Assembly (NCBI GenBank): GCA_028281705.1 | Contig: JANQJH010000655.1 | Span: 1-41,207, forward strand | Direction of reading: 5' to 3' | Source: Verrucomicrobiales bacterium | GTDB taxonomy: Bacteria > Verrucomicrobiota > Verrucomicrobiia > Verrucomicrobiales > DEV007 | DNA: 41,207 bases | Program-made: the position numbers and the translations under genes | Notes under the pieces: model-generated | Told to the model about the DNA's origin: nothing | The model's database searches: none | The model's input: the letters and a program-made list of their open reading frames with translations, nothing else | In this document: positions 28,754 through 37,341 of the stretch, one piece after another | Position numbering within the stretch: the first letter of the stretch is position 1 | How the letters are laid out: each line of letters begins with the position of its first letter

Positions 28754-29533
28754 GTGGCTGAGGAAATCTATACGCCGGGTCACACGCCCAACGCCACCGC
28801 TTTCATGGCGAAGCGGACATTGGAATCGCATGGCCAGTTTTTTGTTCCCTGGTTGGAAGGAGCGGGTCTCGAGGTTCTCGATCTCGGATGCGGCCCCGGG
28901 ACGATCAGCATGGGTCTGGCCGAAGCGGTGCCCGAGGGGAGGGTGACGGGGATCGATTTCGGAGAGTGTCAGATTGCGGCCGCACGCGAGAAGGCACGGG
29001 ATGCCGGGCTAACCAATTTGGAATTTGAGGTGGCTTCCTGCTATGAACTGCCGTTCGCGGACGGGTCCTACGACCGCGTTTTCTGCCACGCTTTGATGGA
29101 ACACCTGGAGAGACCTCACGAGGCACTTGCGGAGGCCTTCAGAGTACTGAGGTCTGGAGGTGTCATTGGGATTTGTAGTCCGGATGCCGACGGATGGCTT
29201 CTTGCGCCCCCCTCGGCCGCGCTCACCGATGCGGTGGAAGCCTATGCGGATCTGCAGGCGTCCAACGGTGGTGATTTGCGGATTGGCAAACGATTGGGAG
29301 TGCTTCTCGAGGATGCCGGTTTCGTGCGGGTGCACGTGTCGGCACGTTACGAGTGCTACCCATCTCTGGAGTTCATCGGGAATTATCTCGCTCTGCAGCT
29401 TGAGCAGAACGGAATGGCAAGGCACGCGAAGACAGTGCGCGATTGGAGTGGATCGTCCCATGGGATGTTCGCGCAGGCATGGGTGGCGGCCACGGGAGAG
29501 AAGACCGATCATTCCGCCGCCGTCTTGACGTGA
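28754..29533 (+). CDS. Class I SAM-dependent methyltransferase
   Basis: The 259-residue protein has the S-adenosylmethionine-binding motif I VLDLGCGPGT at 41-50, an acidic end of strand 2 (GIDFGECQI), and the post-motif FCHALMEHLERPHEAL with LRSGGVIGICSPD typical of the UbiE/Methyltransf_11 group. The N-terminus IYTPGHTPNATAFMAKR, before motif I, supports the GTG start. The substrate is unknown; relatives act on quinones, sterols, lipids or small molecules, and the context does not choose among them. It begins 48 bp after the serine hydrolase and may be cotranscribed. It has no signal peptide or membrane segment. Confidence 0.85.
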   Translation: MAEEIYTPGHTPNATAFMAKRTLESHGQFFVPWLEGAGLEVLDLGCGPGTISMGLAEAVPEGRVTGIDFGECQIAAAREKARDAGLTNLEFEVASCYELPFADGSYDRVFCHALMEHLERPHEALAEAFRVLRSGGVIGICSPDADGWLLAPPSAALTDAVEAYADLQASNGGDLRIGKRLGVLLEDAGFVRVHVSARYECYPSLEFIGNYLALQLEQNGMARHAKTVRDWSGSSHGMFAQAWVAATGEKTDHSAAVLT

Positions 29534-29561
29534 ACAACGATAGGGCAACCTTGTAATCACC

Positions 29562-29927
29562 ATGGCGAGGTCAACCGATGGACAGCTCAAGGCATCTTTT
29601 CTGGAGGCCTTCGCTAGAGCTGACGTGCGTCGTGCGAAGGCGATTCTGGATGGACTTCTGGAGGCGCCACCGGCGACGGATTACCGAGCCCATCCGTGGC
29701 TCCGGGAATGCGTGGTGCAGAACAAGGGACACTGTTACAGGGGACAGCACTTGGAGATCGCCGAGTTCTTGACACCAGAACCCGTACTCGGTTTTCGCGA
29801 TGCCGTCATCCGTGGCGAGGCGCCTGGGGTTGAAAGGCGTTTGGCGAAGGAGTCGGGGCTCGTTCAGCCGGACGACCAAGCGTTGCCTCACGTTCCGGGC
29901 GTAGCGGGCGCTGGATGCCAAGCCTGA
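29562..29927 (+). pseudogene. Truncated ankyrin-repeat-like protein
   Basis: The 121-residue frame has a helical N-terminus (FLEAFARADVRRAKAIL) and ankyrin-like phrases: YRGQHLEIAEFL and FRDAVIRGEAPGVERRLAKE, the latter resembling the start of an ankyrin helix pair. The frame then ends in a low-information stretch (ALPHVPGVAGAGCQ) and stops where further repeats would be expected. I read it as a broken or shortened ankyrin protein; a short intact protein is possible. It lies 28 bp after the methyltransferase. Confidence 0.45.
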
Positions 29928-30006
29928 TGGCGGTGCGGCCCTCCGAATTTCGGCAAGAAAGAAGGGAATCTTCTAAGAAATCGGGCAGCGAGGAGTCTAG
30001 GGACGT

Positions 30007-30549
30007 ATGAGTACGTCTCGGTTGTCTCTTGCCTTCGTCGCCATGCTGCTAATGATGACCCAGATCGGCTTTGCCGAGGGCTTGGGGCTCGGCGAATCAA
30101 AAGAGGAGCTGAAGCTGGACTACGAGGTGTCGATCAAGGACCATGGCACCGGTCGGGTCACGGTGGTCTTCACCCTTGTTGATGAGGGCAGGCTCAAGCC
30201 GATCACTTCGGTCGACCTGTCCATCTTGAGCGAAAAGAAACACAAGGGTGGCGGTCACATGTCAGACCTCTCGCTCTCCTTGGCGACTCGAAAGGTGGAT
30301 GGAAGGCAGGTGGCGAGGATTCATTTGAGGAAGGACTTGGCTGAGAAGGCGGAGCTGCACCTCACGACGGGCACCCTTGACGGCAAGCGTGAGCGGATGA
30401 CGTGGTACTTTTACGCGATCCCGCTGGCCGATTTTATGAAGGGCGGAGAGCAGAAGACGAAGACGAGGACGAAGAGAAAGAGTGTTGCGTTGAAGCCGGT
30501 CGAGCGAGGACTTACAGCGCAACCCGCAAGCAGCGTCGAGCCTCAATGA
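30007..30549 (+). CDS. Hypothetical secreted protein, 180 aa
   Basis: A clear signal peptide (about residues 1-23, LAFVAMLLMMTQIGFA) precedes a region with alternating hydrophobic residues suggesting a small beta domain (DYEVSIKDHGTGRVTVVFTLV, reading in parts DYEVSIKD and RVTVVFTLV). The C-terminus is basic and probably disordered (KTKTRTKRKS). I recognise no family and no catalytic motif. It precedes the membrane protein at 30604 by 54 bp on the same strand. Confidence 0.6.
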   Translation: MSTSRLSLAFVAMLLMMTQIGFAEGLGLGESKEELKLDYEVSIKDHGTGRVTVVFTLVDEGRLKPITSVDLSILSEKKHKGGGHMSDLSLSLATRKVDGRQVARIHLRKDLAEKAELHLTTGTLDGKRERMTWYFYAIPLADFMKGGEQKTKTRTKRKSVALKPVERGLTAQPASSVEPQ

Positions 30550-30603
30550 GCGTCTTGTTGGTTCCGGGTTGGTGATGCCTGTTTCAAGCGTTCCGCGTGA
30601 CCG

Positions 30604-31041
30604 ATGTCGGCTGGCACTCCCGAAGTGAACATCTCCCGCCATCCCGCGGGCACTATCTTGATGGCGGGGCTGTCCTGGTTCATTTATGTCGGGATGATTG
30701 TGGTAGAGTATTCGCCAGAGCCACGCTACTCCGGCATTGGCTTGGGATCGTTTCATCTCTACGTGGCCGTTATTGCGGCTTTGTTCTTTCTTTGTGCCTG
30801 TGGCACCGTCTGGAATCGCGTGCGGACTCTTCCAGGGCACTGGTTCGTGGGATGCCTTATTGGAGCCATTCTGACGGCGGCCGGCGGATATCACATTGAA
30901 CAGACGCTGCATCATGCCCATTGGCATCCGGAGAAGTCGGGAGGGATTCTGATCGTCGTGGGATGCGGGCTGTTATTGATCCCTGCACTGCCGTTGACTG
31001 CGATCGTGGTCACGCTCGAGAATCGTATGCGGAATGGTTAG
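30604..31041 (+). CDS. Hypothetical membrane protein, 145 aa
   Basis: Four hydrophobic segments are visible, at roughly residues 18-35, 49-67, 78-94 and 112-133, with short loops. The loop before the last helix is histidine-rich (HIEQTLHHAHWHPEK) and could bind a metal, though this is only suggestive. I recognise no family. It is followed by the 16-bp tandem repeat array and an intrinsic terminator. Confidence 0.55.
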   Translation: MSAGTPEVNISRHPAGTILMAGLSWFIYVGMIVVEYSPEPRYSGIGLGSFHLYVAVIAALFFLCACGTVWNRVRTLPGHWFVGCLIGAILTAAGGYHIEQTLHHAHWHPEKSGGILIVVGCGLLLIPALPLTAIVVTLENRMRNG

Positions 31042-31052
31042 TTGTGTCGAAT

Positions 31053-31152
31053 GGGGACAGAATCATGAGGGGACAGAATCATGAGGGGACAGAATCATGA
31101 GGGGACAGAATTATGAGGGAACAGAATTATGGGGAGGGGTCGGAATCATGGA
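31053..31152 (+). repeat. 16-bp tandem repeat array (about six units)
   Basis: The unit is GGGGACAGAATCATGA. Units at 31053, 31069 and 31085 are identical; 31101 has one change (ATT for ATC). The next units (31117 and from about 31133) are progressively diverged, ending in GGGGTCGGAATCATGG. The array is directly downstream of the membrane protein gene and upstream of a terminator. No open frame crosses it convincingly. Confidence 0.9.
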
Positions 31153-31167
31153 GATGGGTGACGCGGA

Positions 31168-31189
31168 CAGCCCGACGGCTGCTTTTTTT
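31168..31189 (+). terminator. Rho-independent terminator
   Basis: The stem CAGCC (31168-31172) and GGCTG (31177-31181) closes a 4-nt loop, followed by C and seven T residues. It would end transcripts from the genes at 30007 and 30604 after they cross the tandem repeats. Confidence 0.65.
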
Positions 31190-31246
31190 GATTGAGTTTC
31201 CACGTCCGGATCTTCGACGTTTTGCGTATCAAGAGATCAAGGTTTG

Positions 31247-31468
31247 ATGATGGGCAATCTGCTGCAGGTTCGGTCCTTCGGAGTGAACTTTTTCGTTCTT
31301 CGGGATGAGGCAGGACTTTATTTGATCGATGGCGGCTTTATCGGTGGACCCAGGAGCTTGGGGCGTGCGCTGCGAAGGAAGGGGTGGGATCAGGAGTCGG
31401 TCGTCTGGGTCTCACGGTCTCAGCCGGAGGAGGTGATGGGATTCCGGTCGACTTGTTGTCGTGCTTGA
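31247..31468 (+). pseudogene. Truncated metallo-beta-lactamase-fold hydrolase, N-terminal fragment
   Basis: The 73-residue frame matches the first strands of the metallo-beta-lactamase fold: FGVNFFVLRDEAGLYLIDGG, in which the closing IDGG is typical of the first core strand, then GPRSLGRALRRKGWDQESV. At the point where the zinc-binding HxHxDH motif should follow, the sequence turns to VWVSRSQPEEV and stops. No HxHxDH is visible. I read this as a gene remnant. The start is one of two adjacent ATG codons (a TTG precedes them). Confidence 0.5.
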
Positions 31469-31483
31469 CTATCGCTGATCACC

Positions 31484-31723
31484 ATGGAGCCATCACTGAT
31501 CGTACTTGGCCTGGTCGTGGTCGTGGTGATTTGTCTGTGGAACCGTGAGGAGCAACGACGGGCCGAGGTTTCGGGGGCTGATGAGGTCTATGTGGCGGCG
31601 ATCCGCAAGGAGTATTCCTGGGTTCCCGCTGACGATTACGCTGCCGGTCGCGCTGAGCTGGAGCGATTGACCTCGGTTCCGGATTGGGCGCGGCGGGCAG
31701 GCGGGTCTGACCTGCAGAGATGA
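31484..31723 (+). CDS. Small hypothetical single-pass membrane protein, 79 aa
   Basis: One strong membrane helix (residues 5-19, LIVLGLVVVVVICLW) is followed by a charged soluble tail with DEVYVAAIRKEYSWVPADDY. I recognise no family. It starts 15 bp after the truncated hydrolase fragment and has no clear ribosome site. The following 294 bp, to 32017, contain no gene or motif I can support. Confidence 0.4.
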   Translation: MEPSLIVLGLVVVVVICLWNREEQRRAEVSGADEVYVAAIRKEYSWVPADDYAAGRAELERLTSVPDWARRAGGSDLQR

Positions 31724-32017
31724 TGGATCGGGTGGTTGGGGTTGAAGGAAATGGGTTGTTTGATCTCGAATGTATCTTTGCATTCAACTGGCCATCGAGT
31801 AAGGTGATTGGTTAGCACATCAATCTTGGAGATGACCTCCGGCGAATAGGGACGCAAACGGGGCGGTCAGGGGTGTCCGCATCACTTGGCTCCGCTTATT
31901 TGGAAGCGCTTTGGTCTTTCAGTTCGCCATCCGGAGGCAACGACGGGCATTGATCCGAACAGGAGTACCCGCTTCACGGGGCCTTCCTCAATTGGAAGAC
32001 GATTGGTCACCAGTACG

Positions 32018-32425
32018 ATGAGAAATATGGAAGAGGAGTCACGCTCGCACAAAGGATCCTGCATCTGCGGGGCGGTGAGTTTCGCAGTCACCGGCACGCT
32101 CTCGGCGCCCGACGCCTGCCATTGCTCGGATTGCCGCAAGTTGTCGGGGCATTTCTTTGCTTCCACGGATGTTCCCCGGTCTGCCTTGACGATCCATGGG
32201 GCGGAGAATCTCACATGGTTTCGTACTTCGGAGAAGGTACGGCGGGGGTTCTGTTCCACCTGCGGGTCCTCCTTGTTCTGGGATCCGATGGAGAACGATT
32301 GGACTGCCGTGGCCATGGGCGCCTTTGATTCACCCACGGGGACCACCCTGGGAATGCATATCCACGTGGCGGACAAGGGCGATTACTACGGGATCGAGGA
32401 TGGATTGCCGCAGAATGAGCATTGA
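32018..32425 (+). CDS. GFA family (glutathione-dependent formaldehyde-activating-like) zinc protein
   Basis: The 135-residue protein has the cysteine pattern of the GFA/CENP-V fold: C15-x-C17 (SCICGAVSF), C34-x-C36-x-x-C39 (CHCSDCRK) and C79-x-x-C82 (CSTCGSSLFW). These bind two zinc ions in known structures. The founding member was proposed to help condense glutathione with formaldehyde, but most homologues have unknown function. The length fits the family when translation begins at ATG 32018 or 32027; the same frame is open from 31886 but the extra 44 residues are not family-like. A terminator follows 12 bp after the stop. Confidence 0.82.
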   Translation: MRNMEEESRSHKGSCICGAVSFAVTGTLSAPDACHCSDCRKLSGHFFASTDVPRSALTIHGAENLTWFRTSEKVRRGFCSTCGSSLFWDPMENDWTAVAMGAFDSPTGTTLGMHIHVADKGDYYGIEDGLPQNEH

Positions 32426-32437
32426 ACTTTTGCCACG

Positions 32438-32477
32438 CGCTTCTCATCATCGGCCGAACAAGGGAGAAGCGTTTTTT
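32438..32477 (+). terminator. Rho-independent terminator abutting the dioxygenase start
   Basis: CGCTTCTC (32438-32445) pairs perfectly with GAGAAGCG (32464-32471), 8 bp, across an 18-nt loop that includes CGGCCG. Six T residues follow directly. The next gene's ATG is at 32480, and the only purine-rich ribosome-site candidate for it (AGGGAGAAG) overlaps the descending arm. Confidence 0.65.
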
Positions 32478-32479
32478 GT

Positions 32480-33529
32480 ATGATCGATCATTGTCTTCAA
32501 TTGGCAAAAACGAAAGAGGTGGGCTCGCTCGGGGTGTATCATCTCAAGCGGCTCTGGTCGAAGACGATGCTAATCCGGTCCGGCGAGCCTTTGGGGCTTA
32601 GCGAGGAAGGCGATCTCGATCGATTGGTGCTCGATTCTCTCGGATTGGGTTTGCATCAATCCGTCCAGTACCTCTATCGGGAGGCGCCCTCCTTTGAGAG
32701 GTTTGAGGAATGGATCGTGATGACGGCCGGGCAGCCGAGCGAGGAGAGGGTATCGCGTTTGAATGCCGATATCGATGGTTCCGGCCACTCCGCGGAGACG
32801 CTGAGAGAACTCGCCGAGATCGAGGCCATGGATCCGGTGCTCTCCCGGGAGCAGTTGTCTTTCTGGGAGGAAAATGGTTACGTCGTCTTGAATGATGCCG
32901 TGAGTGAGGAATCTCGTTTGGAGGTGGAGCGGATTCTTTGGAATCATGTGGGATCGGAATCGGAATCTCCGGAAACGTGGTATCAAACGAAGGCTCAGGG
33001 GATCATGGTGGAACTGATCCAACATCCAGCGCTGGCCGCGTTGCGGCGATCGCCTCGCATCCACAAAGCGTTTGCCCAGCTTTGGGGGACGGCGGATCTC
33101 TGGGTTTCGTCAGATCGTTGTGGCTTTCATCCCCCGCAGCGCGAGGATTGGCCGTTTCCTGGTCCCGACCTTCACTGGGATCTCGATTTTTCCTTGCCGC
33201 CCACATTTGCCACTCAGGGGATTCTCTATCTCACGGACACGCCACCGGAACAAGGGGCGCTAACCGTGGTTCCGGGATTTCACCGGCGACTGTCTGATTG
33301 GCTCGCGGCGTTGCCGGCCGCGTCCGATCCTCAGGGCGAAGATTTGCACGCCTTGGGTTCGATGCCCATTGGAGGGAAAGCAGGTGACCTGGTCATTTGG
33401 AACCACGCGCTTCCCCACGGGAGTCGCCCCAATCTGGGTGTGCGCCCGCGGATGGTGCAGTATATCAACATGTATCCCGGACGTCATCGCGTTCCCAGCG
33501 GGTGCTACGGCAAATCGCCCGTCATGTGA
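32480..33529 (+). CDS. Phytanoyl-CoA dioxygenase (PhyH) family Fe(II)/2-oxoglutarate enzyme
   Basis: The 349-residue protein has a PhyH catalytic domain from about residue 120 (LSREQLSFWEENGYVVL). The iron-binding triad is visible: H232 and D234 in LHWDLD, and H313 in HALPHGS; an arginine in GVRPR just after would bind 2-oxoglutarate. Members hydroxylate varied small molecules; the substrate is unknown. The first 115 residues (HLKRLWSKTM, LGLGLHQSVQYLY, FEEWIV) are a helical extension that I believe recurs in related bacterial proteins, which supports the ATG at 32480. That start lies only 2 nt after the T-tract of a terminator. It converges on nqrM. Confidence 0.85.
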   Translation: MIDHCLQLAKTKEVGSLGVYHLKRLWSKTMLIRSGEPLGLSEEGDLDRLVLDSLGLGLHQSVQYLYREAPSFERFEEWIVMTAGQPSEERVSRLNADIDGSGHSAETLRELAEIEAMDPVLSREQLSFWEENGYVVLNDAVSEESRLEVERILWNHVGSESESPETWYQTKAQGIMVELIQHPALAALRRSPRIHKAFAQLWGTADLWVSSDRCGFHPPQREDWPFPGPDLHWDLDFSLPPTFATQGILYLTDTPPEQGALTVVPGFHRRLSDWLAALPAASDPQGEDLHALGSMPIGGKAGDLVIWNHALPHGSRPNLGVRPRMVQYINMYPGRHRVPSGCYGKSPVM

Positions 33530-33542
33530 CGCCGGGCGATTC

Positions 33543-33574
33543 TCGTAGGGGATCCTCACGCATTCCGCGACGAA
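33543..33574. repeat. REP-like hairpin, copy A, between convergent genes
   Basis: An imperfect inverted repeat: TCGT (33543-33546) and ACGA (33570-33573) form outer arms, and GGGATCC/GCATTCC flank a TCAC loop (33556-33559). The 20 bases at 33555-33574 match copy B (27239-27258) at 17 positions. It lies between dioxygenase and nqrM and encodes the last residues of NqrM on the minus strand. Confidence 0.5.
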
Positions 33575-33762
33575 CATTGGTCCGCCTCGATGGTGGGAGC
33601 GCAGGCTTCCTTGGGGCAGCGATCTTTCTCAGGGCAGAACTCGCACTCGCCATTGAGGCCGCCGCAGCTGCCCTTGATTCGGCGATCGCTGATGATCACG
33701 CCGATGGCCATGCCGAGGATGACGAGAAGAAAAACAAACAGCGTGATGGCGAAGAGAATCAT
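33556..33762 (-). CDS. nqrM: Na+-NQR maturation protein NqrM
   Basis: This 68-residue protein has one N-terminal membrane helix ([20 protein letters not shown]) and a cysteine-rich tail: GSCGGLN with C33, then C40, C43, C49, C54 and C63. The GSCGGLN motif after a single helix is the signature of NqrM (DUF539), which is needed to insert the Fe centre between NqrD and NqrE. Its ATG overlaps the apbE stop by four bases, and it is the last gene of the nqr operon. The final six residues (SSRNA with the preceding C) are encoded by the hairpin repeat at 33543-33574. Confidence 0.92.
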   Translation of the reverse strand: MILFAITLFVFLLVILGMAIGVIISDRRIKGSCGGLNGECEFCPEKDRCPKEACAPTIEADQCSSRNA

Positions 33763-34847
33763 GACCGGCTTTGGTTGGCCTGCCTGTCGTCAGGTATCCT
33801 TGAGCGTTTGGCGGAGAAGCCTCCCGTCTCTTGGTGGACGAATCCGCCATTGGAATGAACGACGAAATAGGTGGTGAGATTCAGATTCTCCGCCAAGTCG
33901 GGCCCGCGCTCGGGGCCGAGGACCATCAATGCCGTGGCCCAGGCGTCGGCGCGCATGCAGGAAGGATGGAGGACACTCACGGAAGCCAGTCCATGGTCGA
34001 CCGGCCGACCCGTCTTGGGGTCGATTTCATGGGAGTATCTCTCGCCGTTCGCCTCAAAGAAATTACGGTAGTCTCCCGAGGTGGCAATCGACTGATTATG
34101 GAGGGGAATCACGTCATAGATACCCTTTTCCTCGGCGCTGGGGTTTTCAATGCCTATTTTCCAGGGTGCGTTTTCTGGGCTTTTCCAACCCTTGGCGCGC
34201 ATCTCGCCCCCGATGTCGACCAGATAGTGATCGACTTGGCGCTCGTCCAGGGATTCGGCCAAGGCGTCCACGGCGAAGCCCTTGGCGATGCCCGACAGAT
34301 CGACCCGGAGTTCAGGGAGATCTTTTCGCAGGGCCGGAGGATCGGAACGCACTTCCAGATGATCGGATCCGGTTTGCTCGATGCGGGCCTCTACGGATTC
34401 CGCGGCGGGCACGGTTTGCTTGCCTTTTGAAGTGCCAAACCCCCACAAATTGACCAAGGGGCCGACGGTGACATCAAAGGCTCCTTGGGAGAGGTGATAG
34501 ATTTCGATGGCTTCGGCGACGACACTCGCGGTAGCGGCGGAGACGGGGAACCACTCGGTCGTTGCCTGGCGATTGAAACGGGATATTTCGGAATCATCAC
34601 GATAGGTGGACATCTGAGCGTTGATCTCTTCGAGACGACTTTCGATCTGCTCCTGGAGTTTGGCCTGGTCCAACGGCTGAGAAGGGGCGGCCAGGGTCAC
34701 CCGGTAGTAGGTGCCCATGGTTGCGCCTGACACAACGACTAAACCGTCGCCTGTTGATGAGGGCCACCGGGGACCCCGGTTGAGCAGGAGGAGGAACGCG
34801 CAGACGACGAGGCAGGCGGCTCCCAGGTTTCTAGCCCCCGAAGTCAT
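33759..34847 (-). CDS. apbE: FAD:protein FMN transferase ApbE
   Basis: The 362-residue protein has an N-terminal membrane or lipoprotein-like hydrophobic segment (about 9-22), then ApbE motifs: [42 protein letters not shown], a Mg-binding region [14 protein letters not shown] and [12 protein letters not shown]. ApbE transfers FMN from FAD to a threonine of target proteins, here most likely NqrB and NqrC encoded in the same operon. ATG at 34845-34847 overlaps the nqrF end by 17 nt; a GTG nine codons upstream is an alternative. nqrM overlaps its stop. Confidence 0.93.
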   Translation of the reverse strand: MTSGARNLGAACLVVCAFLLLLNRGPRWPSSTGDGLVVVSGATMGTYYRVTLAAPSQPLDQAKLQEQIESRLEEINAQMSTYRDDSEISRFNRQATTEWFPVSAATASVVAEAIEIYHLSQGAFDVTVGPLVNLWGFGTSKGKQTVPAAESVEARIEQTGSDHLEVRSDPPALRKDLPELRVDLSGIAKGFAVDALAESLDERQVDHYLVDIGGEMRAKGWKSPENAPWKIGIENPSAEEKGIYDVIPLHNQSIATSGDYRNFFEANGERYSHEIDPKTGRPVDHGLASVSVLHPSCMRADAWATALMVLGPERGPDLAENLNLTTYFVVHSNGGFVHQETGGFSAKRSRIPDDRQANQSRS

Positions 34848-36060
34848 CGAAGAGGTAGTTCTCTTTTTCCACACCTAACTCATCGAGGAGATTGAGAACG
34901 GCGCTGAGCATCAAGGGCGGACCACAGATATAATACTCACAGTCTTCCGGGGCCGGATGGTCTTTGAGGTAGTGATCGTAGAGCACCTGATGAATGAATC
35001 CCGTGTAGCCTTTCCAATCATCCTCGGGAAGCGGTTCGGAGAGGGCCACGTGCCATTTGAAGTTGGGATGTTCCTCTTGCAGACGGTCGAAATCGTCGAC
35101 GTAGAACATCTCGCAGAGACTTCGGGCGCCGTACCAGAAGGAGATTTTCCGCTTGGAGTTCAAGCGTTGCAGTTGGTCGAAGATATGGGAGCGCATGGGA
35201 GCCATGCCTGCCCCTCCCCCGATGAAGACCATCTCGGCATCGGTGTCCTTGGCGAAGAACTCTCCAAAGGGGCCGGAGATGGAGACTTCGTCTCCCGGCT
35301 TGAGAGCGTAGATGTAAGAGGACATTTTTCCCGGGGGAATGCCCTCGGGACCGCGCGGCGGCGGGGTGGCGATCCTGACATTGAGCATGATAATGCCCTT
35401 TTCCTCGGGATAGTTGGCCATGGAATAGGCGCGGACGACGTTCTCCGTGACCTTGGAGCGGTAGCGCCAGAGTTTGAACTGATCCCAGGATGGCCGGTAC
35501 TCCTCGGCGATATCGAAATCCTCGTAGCTGAGTTCGTGCGGGGGACACTCGATTTGAATGAAACCACCGGCGCGGAAATCGAGATCTTCGTCAGGGGGCA
35601 GTTCGAGGATGAGTTCCTTGATGAAGGTGGCGACGTCGTCGTTGGAGCGCACCTTGCAAGTCCATTTCTTGATCCCGAAGACCTCTGCCGGGACCTCGAT
35701 GTTCATGTTTTGCTTGACCGCGACCTGGCACGAGAGCCGCAGGCCGTTGCGGGCTTCGCGTTTTGAAATATGCGTGCGTTCCGTGGGCAGAATATCGCCT
35801 CCCCCATCCAGAACCCTCACCTTGCACTGGGCGCAGGTGCCGCCGCCGCCGCAGGCGGAGGAAACGAACACTTTTTGCGAGGCCAGGGCGCCTAGCAGTT
35901 TGCCCCCGGTGGGAACGACGATGGCTTTCTCGGGGTCGTCGTTGATCGTGATCGTGATATTGCCGCTCTCCACGAGGTGGTTCTTGGCTGCCAGGATGAC
36001 GGCGACAAGGAGCAGTACGACGAGGGTGAAGGTGGTGACTCCGAGAAAGATTTCAAACAT
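34831..36060 (-). CDS. nqrF: Na+-translocating NADH:quinone reductase subunit F
   Basis: The 409-residue protein has an N-terminal membrane helix (about 3-25), a 2Fe-2S ferredoxin domain with C70, C76, C79 and C111, an FAD domain with RAYSMANYP, and an NADH-binding domain ([17 protein letters not shown], then YYICGPPLM near the end). This is the subunit that takes electrons from NADH and passes them through FAD and the iron-sulfur centre. Length and order match the family. It follows nqrE by 32 bp and overlaps apbE. No strong ribosome site is visible. Confidence 0.97.
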   Translation of the reverse strand: MFEIFLGVTTFTLVVLLLVAVILAAKNHLVESGNITITINDDPEKAIVVPTGGKLLGALASQKVFVSSACGGGGTCAQCKVRVLDGGGDILPTERTHISKREARNGLRLSCQVAVKQNMNIEVPAEVFGIKKWTCKVRSNDDVATFIKELILELPPDEDLDFRAGGFIQIECPPHELSYEDFDIAEEYRPSWDQFKLWRYRSKVTENVVRAYSMANYPEEKGIIMLNVRIATPPPRGPEGIPPGKMSSYIYALKPGDEVSISGPFGEFFAKDTDAEMVFIGGGAGMAPMRSHIFDQLQRLNSKRKISFWYGARSLCEMFYVDDFDRLQEEHPNFKWHVALSEPLPEDDWKGYTGFIHQVLYDHYLKDHPAPEDCEYYICGPPLMLSAVLNLLDELGVEKENYLFDDFGG

Positions 36061-36092
36061 GGTAATACTTGCTCTGAGGCCCGGTTAGCGAA

Positions 36093-36704
36093 CTATAATT
36101 GAATGCCGGCGAATGCCATGAAGGCCAAGGCCATGAGGCCGACGGTGATGAAGGTGATTCCCAGGCCTTTCAGTCCGTCGGGCACATCACTGTACTTGAG
36201 CTTCTCACGAATGCCGGCGAGCCCGATGATGGCAATGGCCCAGCCCACTCCGGAGCCGAAACCAAAGACGACGCTTTCCTGGAAGTTGTAGTCGCGCTCC
36301 ACCATCAAGAGCACGCCGCCGAGGATGGCGCAATTGACCGTGATGAGCGGCAGAAAGATCCCCATGGTGTTGTAGAGCGCGGGGAAGAACTTATCCATCG
36401 TCATCTCGAGGATTTGCACCATGGCGGCAATGACACCGATATAACAGATGAGCCCGAGAAAACTGAGGTCGACGCCCTCGATCCCGGCCCATTGGAGGGC
36501 ATCTTCTTCCAGGAAGACGCGGTAAATGACGTTATTGACGGGAACGGTTAGGGTGAGCACCGCGATGACGGCGATCCCGAGACCGATGGCTGTATCCACC
36601 GTTTTGGAGACGGCGAGAAAGGTGCACATCCCGAGGAAGAAAGCCAAGGCCATATTCTCGACGAAGACCGAGGTGAGGAAAATGCTGAGATAGGATTCAA
36701 GCAT
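36093..36704 (-). CDS. nqrE: Na+-translocating NADH:quinone reductase subunit E
   Basis: A 203-residue protein with six predicted membrane helices, homologous in fold to NqrD and RnfA. Typical stretches are [20 protein letters not shown] near the N-terminus, in which the family's conserved cysteine appears (C27), and [17 protein letters not shown]. NqrD and NqrE together hold the Fe centre in the membrane. The gene begins 13 bp after nqrD. No purine-rich ribosome site is evident upstream. Confidence 0.96.
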   Translation of the reverse strand: MLESYLSIFLTSVFVENMALAFFLGMCTFLAVSKTVDTAIGLGIAVIAVLTLTVPVNNVIYRVFLEEDALQWAGIEGVDLSFLGLICYIGVIAAMVQILEMTMDKFFPALYNTMGIFLPLITVNCAILGGVLLMVERDYNFQESVVFGFGSGVGWAIAIIGLAGIREKLKYSDVPDGLKGLGITFITVGLMALAFMAFAGIQL

Positions 36705-36717
36705 GGCGTGTGCAACT

Positions 36718-37341
36718 CTAGGAGGTTTCGACTTGGTCCTTCTTCCAGGTCCTCAGAGCCCAGATGTAGAGGCCGACAATGAAGAAGGCGCTGGGCGAGA
36801 GGAGCATCAATCCGTTGGAGACATACCAGCCGCCCTCTGTCGAGAGAGGCAAGACGACGTTACCGAGAAGCCGTCCGGAACCGAAGAGTTCCCGGACAAC
36901 GCCGACGACAATGAGAATGAAGCTATAGCCGATACCGTTGCCCAACCCATCGAGCACACTGGTGCCGACGGGGTTTTGCATGGCATAGGCTTCCGCTCTT
37001 CCCATGATGATACAGTTGGTAATGATCAACCCGACAAAGATGGAAAGCTGCTTGCTAATATTGAAGGCATAGGCCTTGAGAAACATGTCCACCATGATCA
37101 CGAGCGAGGCGATGATCGTCATTTGGACGATGATGCGGATACTGGAGGGAATGTGATTCCGAATGAGACTCACGATGGCGTTGGACGAGCTGAGGACCAC
37201 GGTCACGGCAGCGGCCATGACGAAGACGGTTTCCAGCTTGGTCGTGATCGCGAGGGCGGAGCAGATTCCCAGAACCTGAAAGGCGATCGGATTGTTGTTG
37301 AATAGGGGATCGAGGACGACCTTGGATGGTTTGTCAGCCAT
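36718..37341 (-). CDS. nqrD: Na+-translocating NADH:quinone reductase subunit D
   Basis: A 207-residue integral membrane protein with about six helices. Family features are the early [20 protein letters not shown], containing the conserved cysteine (C27) and its flanking helix, and [17 protein letters not shown] with a second cysteine. It pairs with NqrE. A perfect ribosome site, AAGGAGG, lies about nine bases before the ATG, and the gene overlaps the nqrC end by 8 nt. Confidence 0.97.
   Translation of the reverse strand: MADKPSKVVLDPLFNNNPIAFQVLGICSALAITTKLETVFVMAAAVTVVLSSSNAIVSLIRNHIPSSIRIIVQMTIIASLVIMVDMFLKAYAFNISKQLSIFVGLIITNCIIMGRAEAYAMQNPVGTSVLDGLGNGIGYSFILIVVGVVRELFGSGRLLGNVVLPLSTEGGWYVSNGLMLLSPSAFFIVGLYIWALRTWKKDQVETS

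Noticed and set aside
31053-31152. Tandem array considered as a CRISPR
   Set aside because: Units are 16 bp and directly adjacent with no spacers, and no cas genes are nearby.
31636-31857. Minus-strand frame (73 codons) in the gap before the GFA gene
   Set aside because: It begins with TTG, overlaps the small membrane protein gene antisense and has no supporting features.
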